NCBI GenBank assembly: GCA_910579995.1
Contig: CAJTWH010000021.1
Coordinates: 1-54,765 of the forward strand
DNA length: 54,765 nucleotides
Direction: 5' to 3'
Source: an uncultured Muribaculaceae bacterium
GTDB lineage: Bacteria; Bacteroidota; Bacteroidia; Bacteroidales; Muribaculaceae
Both the position numbers and the translations under genes were made by a program. Each line of letters starts with the position of its first letter. Positions within the stretch are counted from its first letter, which is position 1. Below the pieces are notes generated by a model that saw nothing but the letters and a program-made list of their open reading frames with translations, did not search any database and was not told where the DNA came from. This document shows positions 53,054 through 54,765 of the stretch, in pieces.

Positions 53054-53183
53054 AGTTGGTGGTTTGTAGGTTGTGGGCAGGGAATTAGCTATAGCTGATC
53101 GACGGAAGTAACTCGCTCCCCACAACCTACAAACCACCAACCCGTAAGTAACCCGCTGCCCACAGCCAACAAACCAACAACCC
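53054..53183. repeat. TTGGTGG/CCACCAA inverted repeat, full copy with extra half unit
   Basis: The left arm AGTTGGTGGTTTGTAGGTTG continues into TGGGCAG. The right arm (53116-53143) is its complement with few changes. A third, same-sense half copy follows (GTAAGTAACCCGCTGCCCAC, AGCCAACAAACCAACAACCC). It stands directly before the ruvA-like remnant. Confidence 0.6.
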
Positions 53184-53188
53184 TAATG

Positions 53189-53266
53189 CTACATCATCGA
53201 CAGGGCGCGTTTGATGGCCGCTTCTGAGAGCGGGGTCTTTGTCGAAGAGGGCGGCTCTTTTTGTCG
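53189..53266 (-). pseudogene. probable ruvA 3' remnant (last 25 codons)
   Basis: The frame reads RQKEPPSSTKTPLSEAAIKR followed by ALSMM and a stop. The final segment resembles the C-terminal helix of RuvA ('SVEQIIKKALKML'-type). Just upstream the frame is interrupted at the 3' end of the Schlafen-like gene. In Porphyromonas, ruvA lies beside the sprA homologue sov, which supports the identification. It is either a truncated gene or the duplicated end left by an integrating element. Confidence 0.45.
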
Positions 53267-53270
53267 GTTA

Positions 53271-54683
53271 TTATATTATAACCCAGCGGCCACCGTTTTT
53301 GTCTCCTTCTCTTATCAAAACTCCGGCTTCCTGCATTTTTGCAATATCTCTTTCTATTGTTCGATCCGAAACCGACAATAGTTTTGCAAGTTGAGCAGCA
53401 GTAATAAACGGATTACCCTTTATTATTTCTTTTATGGAGTTATATCTTTCGGCTATCTTTTTTTGAGTAGCCGTTACAGCCTCATTTACGATAATACTTC
53501 CGACATCGCTTCCGACATTATTTCCGACATCGCTTCCGACATTTGAATTAAGACGATTAAAAACAGTGCGTTCAATCACTATTTGAAGACCGCTGAAATG
53601 GTTGCCGACTGTTGGTACAGGCAAACCATTATTTTTAAAGCCTGTATATATTTTCCTATATCCCCTACCCCATGTGTCGATAAAACCAGCCTTAAACATC
53701 GCATTGGCTATCTTGGGATTACGGGGCACAGACGGGTGGCTGCTGTATAGCGTATCTTCGGTATAACCCTCCGGGAGATTACCATCATTCCATATCTCTA
53801 TCCTATCATCATATACGTGCATTTGGATAGCAGCACCCATGTAATTCTTATGCGCTATCGCATTGTAAAGTATTTCTCGCAGTGCTTCCATTGGAATTTC
53901 AAGGCTCTCAAATCGCTGCATACCTTCAAAACGCACTGGCGATACAAGATACTTGGCTCTTAAAACGTCCATTACCTTATCCGCCATTTGGATAAGATTG
54001 CCGCAGATAATGTCCTGAATTATAAGATCTGACTCATCTTGTCCAAAACGACCAATCTTAAATTCGACACTATGGAAATATTTTGCAGGGTTCTTTCCAA
54101 ACAAAAGTATGGCTGCATTTTTTAGTTTTCCCTCATTATCCACCAATTGAAGCGACATAAGGATTTCGGCGGTTGAAGCCGTCAGCAAACTATCCGGGAC
54201 TCGTTGGGCTGCAATACCCTTACGCAAAAAATATTCAATAGACAGCCTGTCTATATCATCAATAGTCGCTTCTTCAAGGCTGACATCATCCCAAGTCTTT
54301 CCCAATTTTCTTAAAAGGAAATCTTGCAAGGCAGCTCCTTTCAATTCTTGTTTGGTGCTTCCTGAACGGTAATGATAAACTCCTTTATATGAAATAGGAA
54401 TATTACTTGCGCTTACAATTATCTCAATATAATCAAGGCCGTCCGCATGTCTCAAATTGACGTCGGCGACAATCCCGAGATTGGTAACAATCTTATTCTG
54501 TATATCTTCCATTAGGCGTTTACTGTCAGCAACGCCTACTATCTCTTGTGAGTCATCAACGACTCCAATGTATATGTATCCGCCGGAAGCATTAGCAAAA
54601 CCGCATACCCATTTAAGGTATTCGTCTCGCCAACTTTCCTTAAATTCTACGTTCTGACTCTCCGGTAATTGAAGTATCGCCAT
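53271..54683 (-). CDS. Schlafen/AlbA-type ATP-binding regulator
   Basis: This 470-residue protein starts with an AlbA_2 (Schlafen-type) domain: QNVEFKESWRDEYLKWVCGF and ANASGGYIYIGVVDD. A GHKL-like ATPase segment follows (ALREILYNAIAHKNY, IEIWNDGNLPEG). Near residue 385 a repeated linker (NVGSDVG, NNVGSDVG) leads to a DeoR/HTH-like domain (ITAAQLAKLLSVSDRTIERDIAKMQ). Family members are transcription regulators or defence-linked nucleic-acid-binding proteins. Its base composition is visibly more AT-rich than its neighbours, and it abuts the ruvA-like remnant, suggesting transfer. Confidence 0.87.
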   Translation of the reverse strand: MAILQLPESQNVEFKESWRDEYLKWVCGFANASGGYIYIGVVDDSQEIVGVADSKRLMEDIQNKIVTNLGIVADVNLRHADGLDYIEIIVSASNIPISYKGVYHYRSGSTKQELKGAALQDFLLRKLGKTWDDVSLEEATIDDIDRLSIEYFLRKGIAAQRVPDSLLTASTAEILMSLQLVDNEGKLKNAAILLFGKNPAKYFHSVEFKIGRFGQDESDLIIQDIICGNLIQMADKVMDVLRAKYLVSPVRFEGMQRFESLEIPMEALREILYNAIAHKNYMGAAIQMHVYDDRIEIWNDGNLPEGYTEDTLYSSHPSVPRNPKIANAMFKAGFIDTWGRGYRKIYTGFKNNGLPVPTVGNHFSGLQIVIERTVFNRLNSNVGSDVGNNVGSDVGSIIVNEAVTATQKKIAERYNSIKEIIKGNPFITAAQLAKLLSVSDRTIERDIAKMQEAGVLIREGDKNGGRWVII

Positions 54684-54712
54684 TGTTTGTAATATTCCTT
54701 GATTTCCAAATA

Positions 54713-54720
54713 CAAAAGTA
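54713..54720 (-). promoter_or_regulatory. -7 box of the Schlafen-like gene
   Basis: TACTTTTG on the minus strand, 30 bases before the ATG. The -33 region is AT-rich without an exact TTTG. Confidence 0.5.
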
Positions 54721-54765
54721 CATAAAAAATTCGAGATTTTTTACACCGGCAGAATAAAAAGGTCA

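Larger units (their letters stand above)
52817..53188. other. intergenic region upstream of sprA, repeat-rich
   Basis: This stretch contains the AAGTTTCG hairpin (52882-52901), a GTTTATGG/GTTTAA tract, a hairpin CAAGTTTTCAAGT/ACTTGAAAACTTG (about 52991-53025), and an inverted-repeat copy (53054-53183). No consensus promoter toward sprA was identified. Confidence 0.5.

Overview
The window looks like chromosome from a gut-type member of the Bacteroidales, most likely Muribaculaceae or a close relative. Three things point there. Many genes sit behind the Bacteroidota promoter signature (TTTG, 19-20 nt, TAnnTTTG). A type IX secretion system (T9SS) sortase (PorU) and outer-membrane translocon (SprA) are both encoded. 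Several secreted proteins end in the short 'YFNLQG...GxYIRRQG' tail common in this group. The family-level placement is inference; the phylum and order are well supported.

Layout. 1-54: end of a tRNA-Asn gene. 319-3379 (+): an acyl-CoA ligase and the GTPase HflX. 3557-11024 (-): an operon for an M6-type secreted metalloprotease and two large secreted fibronectin/jelly-roll proteins, all with the same C-terminal tail. 11282-12695 (-): frr and pyrH. 12758-17503 (-): an accessory island with a toxin-antitoxin pair, two D12-class adenine methyltransferases and an AlwI-family restriction enzyme (a type IIS system). 17634-18035: a decayed pectate-lyase-like fragment. 18144-24888 (-): cob(I)alamin adenosyltransferase, a tiny lipoprotein, a PepSY-like periplasmic protein, an LD-carboxypeptidase, a SpoU-type methyltransferase, a secreted endonuclease I and dnaX. 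25130-26768 (-): fabF and acpP. 26955-32594 (-): a beta-propeller-like protein, then a compact operon mrp - aroQ - glycosyltransferase - epimerase - small membrane protein - O-methyltransferase. 32730-39443 (-): an overlapping operon rex - FAH-like protein - porU - BspA-type LRR protein - trmB. 39496-40510 (-): a phage-like amidase and its small partner. 40661-41533 (+): a DUF3943 protein. 41639-44893 (-): pheT and yebC. 45377-52816 (-): sprA. 53189-54683 (-): a probable 3' remnant of ruvA followed by a Schlafen/AlbA-type ATP-binding regulator, which looks like an insertion junction.

The main functional theme is T9SS. The window holds the sortase, the translocon and five candidate cargo proteins (M6 protease, two adhesin-like proteins, an endonuclease I and an LRR protein). 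The cargos carry two kinds of C-terminal signal: a short ~40-residue tail and a classical Ig-like sorting domain. The second theme is intergenic repeats: a paired-hairpin (REPIN-like) element in two copies, a promoter-carrying tandem repeat ahead of dnaX, a TTGGTGG/CCACCAA inverted-repeat family, and an AAGTTTC...GAAACTT hairpin family. The most unusual leads are the promoter-bearing repeat at dnaX, the operator palindrome inside the toxin-antitoxin promoter, the FAH-fold protein that has lost its metal ligands beside porU, and the ruvA/Schlafen junction.
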